Shown here piece by piece: positions 7,982-15,910 of a DNA stretch of 22,653 nt. Under the pieces are notes generated by a model. That model was not told the origin of the DNA and did not search any database. It worked only from the letters and a program-made list of their open reading frames with translations. Made by a program: the position numbers and the translations under genes. The DNA comes from Flavobacterium sp. UBA807 (GTDB taxonomy: Bacteria > Bacteroidota > Bacteroidia > Flavobacteriales > Flavobacteriaceae). Every line of letters begins with the position of its first letter. Positions within the stretch are counted from its first letter, which is position 1. The stretch spans positions 1 through 22,653 of the forward strand of contig DBIH01000280.1 of the NCBI GenBank assembly GCA_002296885.1, in the 5' to 3' direction.

Positions 7982-9910
7982 TTACTTTTTTATTTTTTGA
8001 TTTATAACTTTATCTATTTTGGATTCTATAGACTTGTCAATTGTGGTTTGTTCTTTCTCAAAATTAGTTAAAGAATTATATCCAACTATAGAGATTAAGG
8101 CTAAAATAACGACATAAACAATTCCTACCCAATTATTTTTAAACCCTCTGGTTGAGAAAAGAATTAAAAGTATAAATATTCCTAAAGAAGAAGCCAGTGA
8201 CAACATAAATAGTAGGGCTTCCCAAACACTATCTACAAATTTAAATGCCGGTATGGAAGATAATACAAATGTTATTATCGCTGTAAAAATGCTTATTATT
8301 TCTATAGATTTAAAGTCTCGCTTATCTATTTCGGTTCTTAATTCTTCAATTTTATCTAAATCCCTTCGGATTCTTTTGATAGCATCTATCTGGAAAGTAA
8401 AACTTCTAATTTTCTGCTTTACCTCATTGTATTGTTTTTCAATATTATTATGAACTGTAGGTAAGACAAAAGAAGAAGCTATAAATATGAAAGACAATTT
8501 TTCAATTTTGAATTCTTCAATATCTATCTTACATTCTTCAAACGGTAAAAGAAAAATATAGTTGTCATTTTTTTTTGACCATTCAATATTTGAACCATAT
8601 TCATCTAATGCTATTTTGCATTCATTAGAAATTAGATTTTCATATTGCTCTAAAAATTTAATATTGCTAATCTCTTCAATTTTTTTATTTAAAATATCTG
8701 TAAGCCTATGAAGATATTTATACTGCAAGAAAAAATTATTTACTTCCCCTTTTAATTTTGCTTTAGTCTTTAAATAAGAATCTTTTATATTAGATATGTT
8801 TTCATTTTTCTCTAAAAAGAGAGAAAACCAATTGTTTAAAGCATAATTAGAAATTATATTTAAGGCATACCTATCATAATAATTCTTCATTTCACTATTT
8901 TTCTTGTTTGAAATGAACTTAGATATTTCATCTAATTTTAAAAGATTTTTATTTACATCTTTGTAGTACTTAATTAATTGATGTAGTTCTAAATAAGTTA
9001 AATCTTTTAATTCTTTATTTTTAAAAGGCTTGATTCTTTTTTCAATATTATGTTCCCAGTTTTGAGTGTAAAGTTGATAGTGGGAATCAATTATTTCAGA
9101 CCATTCCTTGATTTTTTTATTCTCAGTTTTATACTCGCTTAGTATATTCGTTTTGCCATCTATAGAATAATGAATAGAAGAGGGATTTTCCTCTTGTTTT
9201 CTTGCTTTCCATTTATGTTCTAAAAAACCAATTTTAAATTTTATAACTTTAGTTATGCTTTCAAAATCTATAAGCTCTACTTCATCAATGGAATTTTCAA
9301 TATCAAAAAGACTAATAAATTGTGTATCATCACTTGAAAAGAAATGATCCGCTAATGAAAGTGCAACATTGTATCTGAAATATTTAAATAAATTATTTGT
9401 ATTAGAAGATAGAGAAGTATTGTTAATTTCTTTCCTGATTAATTGGCTGAATGTGAATAGATAATCTATTTTATCATTAGAATATTCATTCTCAACATTA
9501 TTAATAAATACTGAATAGTTAGAACAGCCAATTTTAACAGCAGTAATAAATTCTAAAATCTTATTCTGTAACTCAGCTTCAAAAGAATCAGTGGAGCTAA
9601 ATAATGATGAAAGCTTTTTTTCTATTATATTTTCTAAATCCGCTTTTATATTTTCATTGTAAATATACTCGCCGGATAAGAGTGAATAATTAAGTAATTT
9701 ATATATTTCTACGAGGAAACTTTCTGCCTCCTGGAGAAAAACTTCCTTAGCTAAAGAGCTTTTATCTTCCTCTGCAACCTCTGGGAGTTGTGTAGTTGAA
9801 TCTTCAGGATTAGTTGCGCTTTGATTCTTAGCAAAGGCTTCTCGGACTGTAATTGAACTTTTTTCAAAATCATCAATTATTGAAACTATTTGTGAAACAA
9901 ACATCTCCAT
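7982..9910 (-). CDS. Large protein with C-terminal membrane helices; putative Panacea-linked toxin/effector
   Basis: I do not recognise a named family. The 642 residues comprise a long, mostly helical, charged soluble region (about 1-500), a coiled-coil-like stretch at about 490-545 (KQYNEVKQKIRSF, then IKRIRRDLDKIEELRTEID), and three closely spaced hydrophobic helices at about 548-565, 575-595 and 600-620. A Lys-rich tail ends the protein. A coiled coil followed by membrane hairpins resembles membrane-perturbing effectors, as in CorA-like and other abortive-infection proteins. It starts 9 bp after the Panacea gene stop on the same strand, so they form a bicistronic unit with the Panacea gene first, the order typical of antitoxin-toxin pairs. 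It is much larger than usual Panacea-linked toxins. Very AT-rich coding. Translation may begin at 9910 or at the next ATG, 9904. Confidence 0.65.
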   Translation of the reverse strand: MEMFVSQIVSIIDDFEKSSITVREAFAKNQSATNPEDSTTQLPEVAEEDKSSLAKEVFLQEAESFLVEIYKLLNYSLLSGEYIYNENIKADLENIIEKKLSSLFSSTDSFEAELQNKILEFITAVKIGCSNYSVFINNVENEYSNDKIDYLFTFSQLIRKEINNTSLSSNTNNLFKYFRYNVALSLADHFFSSDDTQFISLFDIENSIDEVELIDFESITKVIKFKIGFLEHKWKARKQEENPSSIHYSIDGKTNILSEYKTENKKIKEWSEIIDSHYQLYTQNWEHNIEKRIKPFKNKELKDLTYLELHQLIKYYKDVNKNLLKLDEISKFISNKKNSEMKNYYDRYALNIISNYALNNWFSLFLEKNENISNIKDSYLKTKAKLKGEVNNFFLQYKYLHRLTDILNKKIEEISNIKFLEQYENLISNECKIALDEYGSNIEWSKKNDNYIFLLPFEECKIDIEEFKIEKLSFIFIASSFVLPTVHNNIEKQYNEVKQKIRSFTFQIDAIKRIRRDLDKIEELRTEIDKRDFKSIEIISIFTAIITFVLSSIPAFKFVDSVWEALLFMLSLASSLGIFILLILFSTRGFKNNWVGIVYVVILALISIVGYNSLTNFEKEQTTIDKSIESKIDKVINQKIKK

Positions 9911-9919
9911 AATTGAGAA

Positions 9920-10447
9920 TTAGTTTAATGAAAATATTTTTTCTTCAGCTTTAATAATTTCAGAAGGGATGCTTTCACTATATGTATAATTTCTTTTAGC
10001 TTTTGCAAAATAATATCTCCAAGAATACCAACGATGACTTAATTCTACAAGGTCAAAAGAAGTCATATTTATCAAATTTTTATTTTCAAGTTTTAATCTC
10101 TCAACAGAAGCATTAATCTTGGTTTTAATGTCTCCATCTGGATAATCGATTTGATTGATAAAATTAGTTGTAGAATTGTTAATTTCTAAATTTGGAAACT
10201 CATTTGCTTTTATTCCGCTATAGATTTCGCTTTCTACATGACCATAAGGCATTGCATAAAAGTTATTAAATGGATAATCAAGTAAAGTCCCTTCTTGTCC
10301 TTTCTTAGTGTCAATTGCAGAACAAAAGAATAATAATTTGAGAACTTTTAATGTACTCAAATCATTAACTTTATCTTGCCCATTTAGTTCGTTATACCAT
10401 TCAAGTAATTTAGAAACAAAATATTCAAAGGCTTGATTTTTTTCCAT
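9920..10447 (-). CDS. Panacea domain (DUF4065/SocA-like) protein, putative antitoxin
   Basis: The 175-residue protein has the hallmarks of the Panacea/DUF4065 fold. The leading helix holds LSTLKVLKLLFFCSAID (about 30-46). A conserved F.AMPYGHVESEIY block follows (about 63-76). In the C-terminal half FDLVELSHRWYSWRYYF (about 130-146) is the usual L..LSH....W signature. Panacea proteins (PanA) are known as antitoxins that neutralise unrelated toxins, including membrane-targeting ones; SocA is a proteolysis adaptor relative. It is the first gene of a two-gene unit with the 642-residue membrane protein downstream. A -7-like box lies about 20 bp upstream of its ATG. The antitoxin role is inferred from family and order. 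Confidence 0.7.
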   Translation of the reverse strand: MEKNQAFEYFVSKLLEWYNELNGQDKVNDLSTLKVLKLLFFCSAIDTKKGQEGTLLDYPFNNFYAMPYGHVESEIYSGIKANEFPNLEINNSTTNFINQIDYPDGDIKTKINASVERLKLENKNLINMTSFDLVELSHRWYSWRYYFAKAKRNYTYSESIPSEIIKAEEKIFSLN

Positions 10448-10466
10448 GATGAGTTTAAAAAGTTTG

Positions 10467-10474
10467 CAAATGTA
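10467..10474 (-). promoter_or_regulatory. Candidate promoter of the Panacea/membrane-protein unit
   Basis: On the - strand, TACATTTG matches the TAnnTTTG -7 consensus, 20 bp before the Panacea ATG, so the leader would be short. No perfect -33 TTG is seen near 10495. It gives the two-gene unit a promoter separate from the SEC-C gene upstream. Confidence 0.45.
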
Positions 10475-10523
10475 GTTTTTTATAAACTTAGTTAAGTAAA
10501 GTTATACATATTTTTTCTAATAG

Positions 10524-10570
10524 AGTTAATCATAAAGATAACATTAATAACATTTTAATGTTAATTAACT
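10524..10570. repeat. Nested AT-rich inverted repeat between cargo genes
   Basis: TAACATTAA (10539-10547) pairs with TTAATGTTA (10555-10563), and just outside it AGTTAAT (10524-10530) pairs with ATTAACT (10564-10570) across a small bulge. It lies between the end of the SEC-C gene and the Panacea promoter. No T tract follows on the - strand, so it is either a weak terminator or an operator for the Panacea unit. Confidence 0.4.
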
Positions 10571-10632
10571 TTTAGGATTATTAAGTTAGTACCTATAACT
10601 CTCTCTTTAAAATTGTAACCCATAATTTTGTT

Positions 10633-13600
10633 CTAAAAATATCTTTCTCGTTTAATTTGACTGAAAGAGTAAATATCAATTCCTTCAATATTCTCAGTAA
10701 TTTTTAATGGTAATTGATACGATGAAATTAATAAGGACTCAATTCTAAAATCTGAAAAATCATAATTAAATTTTTCTCCTAAAAACTGTAAATTATCTTT
10801 TAACCATTTACTCCGATTAAGATGTTTAGGGAGTTGTTTTTCCATATAGTTCTTAGCATCTCTTTGGAACTCATATATGACTTTTGCTTGTTTAGTATTT
10901 TTACATTCTATAGAATAAATTATTTTTTTAACCTTATTGAAAGCCAGAATATCTACATCTCCATAATTTTTTTGATTACTTTTTACTGGTATTTTAAATT
11001 CATAGGGAACTACTTCCAAAGTAGTATAATATTTCAACCATTCACAAACCTCATTTCTGAATTTTTTACCCTTTATATTATTTCTTTCTGCTAAAAGAGA
11101 ATTAATTTTTTTATAAGTGGAATTTACTTTTAGGCTTCCATCAAAAAATATTGCTATAAAATTTTCAGAAGCAGCAGCCAAATGTCTGGCTCCAAAAATA
11201 TATTTATAAGAACCTTTTTCATCCTGAATTCGGATAAGTGGTCTCAATAAATATGATACTGGGCGATTATATCTCCAAGGGAAAATATCTGAGTAATCAT
11301 AACCCTCCGGCGGTATATTAATATTACCTCTTGAATTTAATGTAAAGTGATTTAACACAGATTTTATTTCTCTTTCAGTTAACCTAAATTCATTTCGTAA
11401 AAGTTTCTCAAAATCTTGTTCATCTAATACTAAGTATGATGCGTTTTGTTCAAAGCAATATCTGGCAAGCTCATCCATTAGCCCTTTTATTTTGAAAAAT
11501 TCTATTCCAAACTCTTCCTCGAAAACCAATCCTATTTTATCATAATAAGCCTCGCTCTCAAATCCATCTTCCATTATTTTTTTTCTTGATTTCAAAAATG
11601 ACTCTGTATATTCAAAACGTTCATCTTTTTTATGTTCAATTGAAAAAGCATTTAATTTGTTAAAGTAGTCTTTTTGAATTCCCAATCTTCCAGAAGGTAA
11701 CCTCCCCATTTCAGGATTATCAACTTCAAAACTTAATAAGTCTTTAGTAGTGCCCAAAAATATTATTTCATCTACCAACGCAATTAAATAGTCAACATCA
11801 TCATTATTTGGAGTTAATTTGCCATAATAAGGTTCGGCTACAATAAACTCTGTTAAATTTCTTAACGACAATCCGGTTCTAATATTTCTCGAATCTTCAT
11901 CAATAAATTCATTTAAAGTATCTGTATATTTTTTATAGCATTCATAAAATGTAACAGCCCTAATTTTTTTAAATGAAGACCCATTTAACAACGCTTCATT
12001 TCTCAGAATGACAAACTTTACCAATTCAATAGAATTAAATTTTGACAATAACTCTCTTGTTTTCTCTATTAGTGTGTTGATACCTGTTACACATACTCTT
12101 ATTTTCTCTTCTCTTGTTTTTATGGTTTCAGGAATTTCAATTTTCATCCAGTCTACCATATCTTCTAAAACAATTGAGGTATCCGCTTTATCAAGATGAA
12201 AAACTCTACTTGGAATAAATCTATTATCTAATTTAATATTATCTGCTGTGTTGTCAGCAACAATCATTTTTGCCATGCCTATTGGCATGTGTTTGTCTAT
12301 GATATATGGTATTGTATTTTGGCTAACATTTATTTTAAAACGTATCTTAACTAACTCTATTAGAGCCTTAAGGATTGTACTCATAAGCATCCTTTCTCCG
12401 TAATTGTAGTTTTCTTTTAACGCATTATTCATAACAGATGGGATGGTAATTGAAATTTTATTTAGTTGGCTGTTAATGATATAATCAAATTTAATTTTGA
12501 CTCCTTCATTTTTTATAAAATCTTCAGTTGTATAACTACTAAATGATTCCTCTAAAGAAATTTCGATTGTCAGAGGTAATTTTGGAACTTCTGCAAATAA
12601 TGGATTCAGAGATGGAGAAAACTCATTTAGCCAATAAGCAATTGCATCAATAAAGTTTTTGCTTTCCCAATCATAGGCTTTTTCATTATAAATCCAAATC
12701 GGGAAGTAATACATTTCTAAAATTAATTTCAGCTCTCCATTGACAACGGTATCTGCTATGTATACAGGTGCGTGCTTCAATATTTCATATTTTGAAACTG
12801 GAAAATATCCATAACCTTCTCCACTAATAGCAGGTGCTAAATGCCTGTCTTCCTTCTTGAGGGATTCAATAACTCTGTCTCCCTGAATATCAAATGTAAA
12901 ATGTATAAAATCAGGAACCTTATCATCACTGTGAAAAAAGGACTTCTCATTTCTTTTATAATATGAGTAAAAAGTTAGTATTGAATAAATTGGATGAAGA
13001 TGTGTTTTTGCATGTGCTCTTTCTTTTGCTTTCAGATACTTCCACAAGTCAAGTGATTTTAAATCCCAAATTACTATAGTCCTTTTCAAATCTTCTAAAC
13101 CTGTAACCAATTGATAAGTTGCTGATTTGATTTTACTCTGTTTAAAAGATTTGAGGTGCTCCAAATCATAAACTGAAAGAATAGTTATTGATATGAAATA
13201 CTGATTAAGTTTGTTAGCTAAAATAAAATCTTCTATTTTCTTATTCAGATTTTTGTCTTCAGAACCTAAGCTGTAATTTACAATAGCGTATTTATTTTCA
13301 TCAAACTTCCAGACATCAGCATCAAAATCAATTTGTGCGCTATTGCTTTCATGCCATTTCCACCCCATTTTTCTAAACGCAATATCTCCTTCATGCTTAC
13401 TTGTTTTTAAAAATGTATTCTCAAATTCAACTGTTTCTTTTTCTTCTTCAATTTTTCTTTTTAGGAAGGTGTTTAAAGCGTACATTTGAGAAGATGGCAT
13501 TGTCAAATAATAATTTTCATTATATTCAATAAACGGATATTTTAAGTATTCCGGGTCTTCTGCTTCAAGTTGACTTGCCTTTTTGTAATTAATTCCAAAA

Positions 13601-14295
13601 TCATTTACTGGATTATAAGGAAGTTTTTTGTCAATAATCTTTTGCTCAATTTCTTTTTTTGGGAAGGAGAAAAGGTTTTCATATTCATTCAAACTTTGTC
13701 TTTTCGGGAAAGTTATTTTTCCTTTGTAATCATCAATAAATTCAAATCTTTCAATATTAAGTTTTCTTGCTATCTTATTATGGGTAAACAATAGAAAGGT
13801 TGCACTGTAATTAATTTCTTCCTTACATTTTTCAGAAATTTTATTATCATATTGAAAGATAGAATTTAAAATTAATTGATTAGTTTCTGTGCCATTATTT
13901 AACAACCCAGGGAAAACAACATTATTTCCATTAAAAAACATTAGATTCTCAGAAAAGCAACTCTCAGAAGGGTCTTCATGATAATCACTTGCATAATATT
14001 TATCGACTATTTTTTTAAATTTTTCATAATCATTCTTAATATGGCTATTGTTGCTGTGAATATTCTTAATGATCTTATGTTGTATATTTTGTAATCTAAC
14101 AATTTTAGAACTATTCTCTGGAATTAATTGAAGATATGACACGAATTCTAAAAGCTTTATTGCATTGGAGTTTTTTATAAAAAAAGCAAATTCATCATCA
14201 AATATTCTATCTCCTTTCTTTATGTTGGCACAACATTTTTTAAAAATCTTTCCACTTCCACAAGGACAATCTGAGTTTTTATTAACCTTCATCAT
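10633..14295 (-). CDS. 1220-residue SEC-C zinc-motif protein with C-terminal PD-(D/E)XK-like nuclease domain
   Basis: The N terminus carries a SEC-C zinc-binding motif, C10-P-C12-GSGKIFKKC21-C22, of the kind found at the end of SecA and in many accessory proteins. The C-terminal ~150 residues look like a restriction-endonuclease-like fold: FRNEVCEWLKYY near 1080, GDVDILAFNK (D113-D115 of the last block, about residues 1113 and 1115), then IYSIECKN with E1130 and K1132, which fit the catalytic D...ExK set. The ~1000 residues between have no motif I recognise; they include IDFDADVWKF (about 332) and several aromatic-rich blocks. No membrane helices. It is the first and largest gene of the - strand cargo, 185 bp before the Panacea gene. 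A nucleic-acid-cleaving anti-phage role is inferred, not shown. Starts MM; either ATG possible. Confidence 0.7.
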   Translation of the reverse strand: MMKVNKNSDCPCGSGKIFKKCCANIKKGDRIFDDEFAFFIKNSNAIKLLEFVSYLQLIPENSSKIVRLQNIQHKIIKNIHSNNSHIKNDYEKFKKIVDKYYASDYHEDPSESCFSENLMFFNGNNVVFPGLLNNGTETNQLILNSIFQYDNKISEKCKEEINYSATFLLFTHNKIARKLNIERFEFIDDYKGKITFPKRQSLNEYENLFSFPKKEIEQKIIDKKLPYNPVNDFGINYKKASQLEAEDPEYLKYPFIEYNENYYLTMPSSQMYALNTFLKRKIEEEKETVEFENTFLKTSKHEGDIAFRKMGWKWHESNSAQIDFDADVWKFDENKYAIVNYSLGSEDKNLNKKIEDFILANKLNQYFISITILSVYDLEHLKSFKQSKIKSATYQLVTGLEDLKRTIVIWDLKSLDLWKYLKAKERAHAKTHLHPIYSILTFYSYYKRNEKSFFHSDDKVPDFIHFTFDIQGDRVIESLKKEDRHLAPAISGEGYGYFPVSKYEILKHAPVYIADTVVNGELKLILEMYYFPIWIYNEKAYDWESKNFIDAIAYWLNEFSPSLNPLFAEVPKLPLTIEISLEESFSSYTTEDFIKNEGVKIKFDYIINSQLNKISITIPSVMNNALKENYNYGERMLMSTILKALIELVKIRFKINVSQNTIPYIIDKHMPIGMAKMIVADNTADNIKLDNRFIPSRVFHLDKADTSIVLEDMVDWMKIEIPETIKTREEKIRVCVTGINTLIEKTRELLSKFNSIELVKFVILRNEALLNGSSFKKIRAVTFYECYKKYTDTLNEFIDEDSRNIRTGLSLRNLTEFIVAEPYYGKLTPNNDDVDYLIALVDEIIFLGTTKDLLSFEVDNPEMGRLPSGRLGIQKDYFNKLNAFSIEHKKDERFEYTESFLKSRKKIMEDGFESEAYYDKIGLVFEEEFGIEFFKIKGLMDELARYCFEQNASYLVLDEQDFEKLLRNEFRLTEREIKSVLNHFTLNSRGNINIPPEGYDYSDIFPWRYNRPVSYLLRPLIRIQDEKGSYKYIFGARHLAAASENFIAIFFDGSLKVNSTYKKINSLLAERNNIKGKKFRNEVCEWLKYYTTLEVVPYEFKIPVKSNQKNYGDVDILAFNKVKKIIYSIECKNTKQAKVIYEFQRDAKNYMEKQLPKHLNRSKWLKDNLQFLGEKFNYDFSDFRIESLLISSYQLPLKITENIEGIDIYSFSQIKRERYF

Positions 14296-14377
14296 TCTTT
14301 CTTTTTAGTAAAGATATTTATTTTTTTTGTAATATTTTTTTGACTGACTTGAATTAAGTATAAACCATCCTAAGAAA

Positions 14378-14417
14378 CCACCCCCGCCAATCTCAACGCA
14401 TCTCAATACCCCCACCC
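14378..14417. other. C/G-rich island with 10-bp direct repeats; candidate origin or transfer site
   Basis: In an otherwise AT-rich 239-bp divergent intergenic region (14296-14534), this 40-bp stretch is C-rich on the + strand. ACCCCCGCC and ACCCCCACCC flank two direct copies of ATCTCAA (14390-14396 and 14400-14406) exactly 10 bp apart. The - strand has G runs of 3 and 5 and 5 bases. No gene covers it. It marks the right edge of the cargo block and could be a replication or mobilisation origin. The rest of the gap shows only weak promoter-like sequence. Confidence 0.4.
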
Positions 14418-14534
14418 ATTATTAGCATTGCAAAAATTTATCCGGGAGAAAAAGATAAGGTGATAGTTATTCTACTTCTTCAGGCACTTGATTTTGTTTG
14501 CTAAATTTTAATGTTCAATTTAAAAACTTAAACG

Positions 14535-14936
14535 ATGGTAAGAATTGTAAACTATCAAAAAAGAAAGACAGAGGAAGGAAAGGAATTCTTTACTCTTGAG
14601 TTGCAAGGTGGGATTGAAATGGTCAAATCCCAACAAACAGGACAATTTTATGTTACAGCAAGGAAGGTATCTATTCCTTCAACTTTTGATGAGCAAACTT
14701 GTATTTCCTTAGTAGGAACTCAATTGCCAGGAGAAGTACATAAAGTAGCTTGTGAACCTTATGATTATGTTGTCAAAGAAACTGGTGAGACCATCACACT
14801 AACTCACAAGTATGAGTACGCAGAAGAAAAAGCTATTGATAAAAAGGTTGAAAAAAGCAAATCAACTATTGATGAGTTCATGAGCGATAACCCAAAGAAC
14901 ACTTCTTTCTCAACTAATGGTCAATATGCACATTAG
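14535..14936 (+). CDS. Small conserved protein of Bacteroidetes mobile elements
   Basis: The 133-residue protein has a beta-rich N-terminal domain (about 1-95, alternating strands in VRIVNYQKRKT, FFTLELQGGIEMV, GQFYVTARKVSIPSTF and EPYDYVVKETGETITL). A polar, Lys/Glu/Ser-rich tail of about 35 residues follows. I recall similar unnamed proteins in Bacteroidetes elements but cannot name a family. The compact beta domain plus disordered tail would suit a single-stranded-DNA-binding partner of the Rep-like protein, but that is speculation. It is the first + strand gene after the cargo and is followed by a hairpin terminator before the RadC-like gene. No signal peptide or membrane helix. Confidence 0.65.
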   Translation: MVRIVNYQKRKTEEGKEFFTLELQGGIEMVKSQQTGQFYVTARKVSIPSTFDEQTCISLVGTQLPGEVHKVACEPYDYVVKETGETITLTHKYEYAEEKAIDKKVEKSKSTIDEFMSDNPKNTSFSTNGQYAH

Positions 14937-14939
14937 AAC

Positions 14940-14983
14940 AAAAGGTATCCTTGTCAGTTTGTATGGCATGGGTGCCTTTTTTT
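14940..14983 (+). terminator. Hairpin terminator after the 133-residue gene
   Basis: AAAAGGTATCC (14940-14950) pairs with GGGTGCCTTTT (14970-14980), an 11-bp stem with two G-T pairs, a 19-nt loop and a run of T to 14983. The RadC-like gene starts 21 bp later, so it must have its own promoter or depend on read-through. Confidence 0.55.
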
Positions 14984-15003
14984 AAACCTATAAACCTAAA
15001 ATT

Positions 15004-15444
15004 ATGAATCGTTTATCAGAGATACAGGTATCATACACAGCTACTCAAAATGAGAAAGCTAAAATTACATCAGGACAAACAGCATACAGTTACTTTATGA
15101 GTTCTTGGTCTAAAGATATAATAGAATTACAAGAAGAATTCAAAGTGCTATTGTTGAATAGAGCCAATGAGGCATTAGGAATATATTCAATGTCAAAAGG
15201 AGGTGTCAGCGGAACTGTAGTTGACTTAAAACTCATATTTGCAGTTGCTTTAAAATGCAATGCGAACAGTATAATTGTAGCACATAATCACCCATCAGGA
15301 AAGCTTAGTCCAAGTGAGGCAGATAAAGCAATTACAAAGAAGATTAAATCAGGAGCAGAAATTTTGGATATTCAATTCTTAGACCACTTGATTGTTACTA
15401 AAAAAGGATTTTTTAGCTTTTCTTCTGAAGGTATTTTGATTTAA
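15004..15444 (+). CDS. radC: RadC-like JAB/MPN (JAMM) domain protein
   Basis: The 146-residue protein is the JAMM half of RadC. The metal-binding motif is complete: H94-N-H96-P-S-G, then S104 and D107 (H-x-H-x7-S-x2-D), with an upstream glutamate in QEEFKVLLLN (E44 or E45). Typical chromosomal RadC proteins are about 220 residues with an N-terminal helix-hairpin-helix region, which is missing here. The short form is common on mobile elements. The biochemical role of RadC-family proteins is unsettled; the old DNA-repair label is not well supported. It follows AAACCTA direct repeats like those before the HTH gene. An imperfect hairpin (GCTGAA 15445-15450 with TTCAGC 15477-15482) follows the stop. 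Confidence 0.88.
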   Translation: MNRLSEIQVSYTATQNEKAKITSGQTAYSYFMSSWSKDIIELQEEFKVLLLNRANEALGIYSMSKGGVSGTVVDLKLIFAVALKCNANSIIVAHNHPSGKLSPSEADKAITKKIKSGAEILDIQFLDHLIVTKKGFFSFSSEGILI

Positions 15445-15592
15445 GCTGAAGCTTTTACATTTCTTTATGTAGAATGTTCAGCGTAACCTTATCATTATAG
15501 TATAAAATCTATAACTTTTCAAGAACTTTATTATTGGGGATGATTATAATTAATAGCCATTTTAAAAGACCTGTACTAACTAAATATTTATC

Positions 15593-15808
15593 TTAGGAGA
15601 ATTTAAATAATTCTGTAATATCTACATCCAAACCTTTACATATTCTTTCCAATGTGGTGAGTTTAGGGTCTGTCCTTCCTGCTTCTATCCTTGACATATT
15701 ACTCTTTTCAAAGTTACATTTAGACGCTAAATCTTGTTGAGAAATATTCTTCTCAGTCCTGATTTCTTTAATACGTTGTCCTACTTTATAACTAAGAGAT
15801 TTGTCCAA
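15593..15808 (-). CDS. XRE-family (Cro/CI-type) transcriptional repressor
   Basis: The 71-residue protein is a single XRE HTH domain (about 8-66). Helices 2-3 read SQQDLASKCNFEKSNMSRIE and the C-terminal segment is LERICKGLDVDITELF. It has no sensor or protease domain. The start is a TTG at 15808: reading upstream in frame there is no ATG or GTG before a TGA at 15833-15835, so TTG is the only plausible full-length start, and it may keep expression low. Immediately upstream are two palindromes with TTATCA....TGATAA halves (15816-15831 and 15862-15879) that flank the promoter of the divergent membrane protein gene. It is therefore likely an autorepressor and the repressor of that gene. Confidence 0.88.
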   Translation of the reverse strand: MDKSLSYKVGQRIKEIRTEKNISQQDLASKCNFEKSNMSRIEAGRTDPKLTTLERICKGLDVDITELFKFS

Positions 15809-15815
15809 AGCTTGA

Positions 15816-15831
15816 TTATCATATTTGATAA
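15816..15831. promoter_or_regulatory. XRE operator 1
   Basis: TTATCATATTTGATAA is a perfect 6-4-6 inverted repeat, 8 bp upstream of the repressor start. It overlaps the -33 region (TTTG at 15824-15827) of the divergent + strand promoter. It shares half-sites with operator 2, centre to centre 47 bp. Confidence 0.65.
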
Positions 15832-15853
15832 CTCAAAATTTGTCTTATTTTTG
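15824..15853 (+). promoter_or_regulatory. Promoter of the divergent membrane-protein gene
   Basis: TTTG (15824-15827) and TATTTTTG (15846-15853) match the Bacteroidetes -33 TTG and -7 TAnnTTTG boxes with an 18-bp spacer. This is the best promoter in the element. Transcription would start near 15860, at the edge of operator 2, so both operators are placed to block it. Confidence 0.6.
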
Positions 15854-15861
15854 TTTAATTG

Positions 15862-15879
15862 GTTATCACGCATGATAAC
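15862..15879. promoter_or_regulatory. XRE operator 2
   Basis: GTTATCACGCATGATAAC is a perfect 7-4-7 inverted repeat sharing TTATCA/TGATAA half-sites with operator 1. It lies at or just after the expected start of transcription of the membrane-protein gene, so a bound repressor would obstruct initiation. Confidence 0.65.
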
Positions 15880-15910
15880 ATTGTTTTTCTTAACACTAAT
15901 CAATACTGCA

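Noticed and set aside
10822..11094. Hydrophobic 90-residue open frame on the + strand
   Set aside because: It is the reverse of the conserved nuclease-like end of the SEC-C protein; hydrophobicity comes from AT-rich antisense codons.
14378..14417. Strong G-quadruplex on the - strand
   Set aside because: Only three runs of three or more G are present with a long interval between them, so a stable four-run quadruplex is not supported.
15734..15910. Open frame upstream of the membrane-protein start, giving a 241-residue protein
   Set aside because: It begins at TTG and would run through the 5' part of the repressor gene, its operators and the promoter; the ATG at 15911 (or 15872) fits the promoter at 15824-15853.
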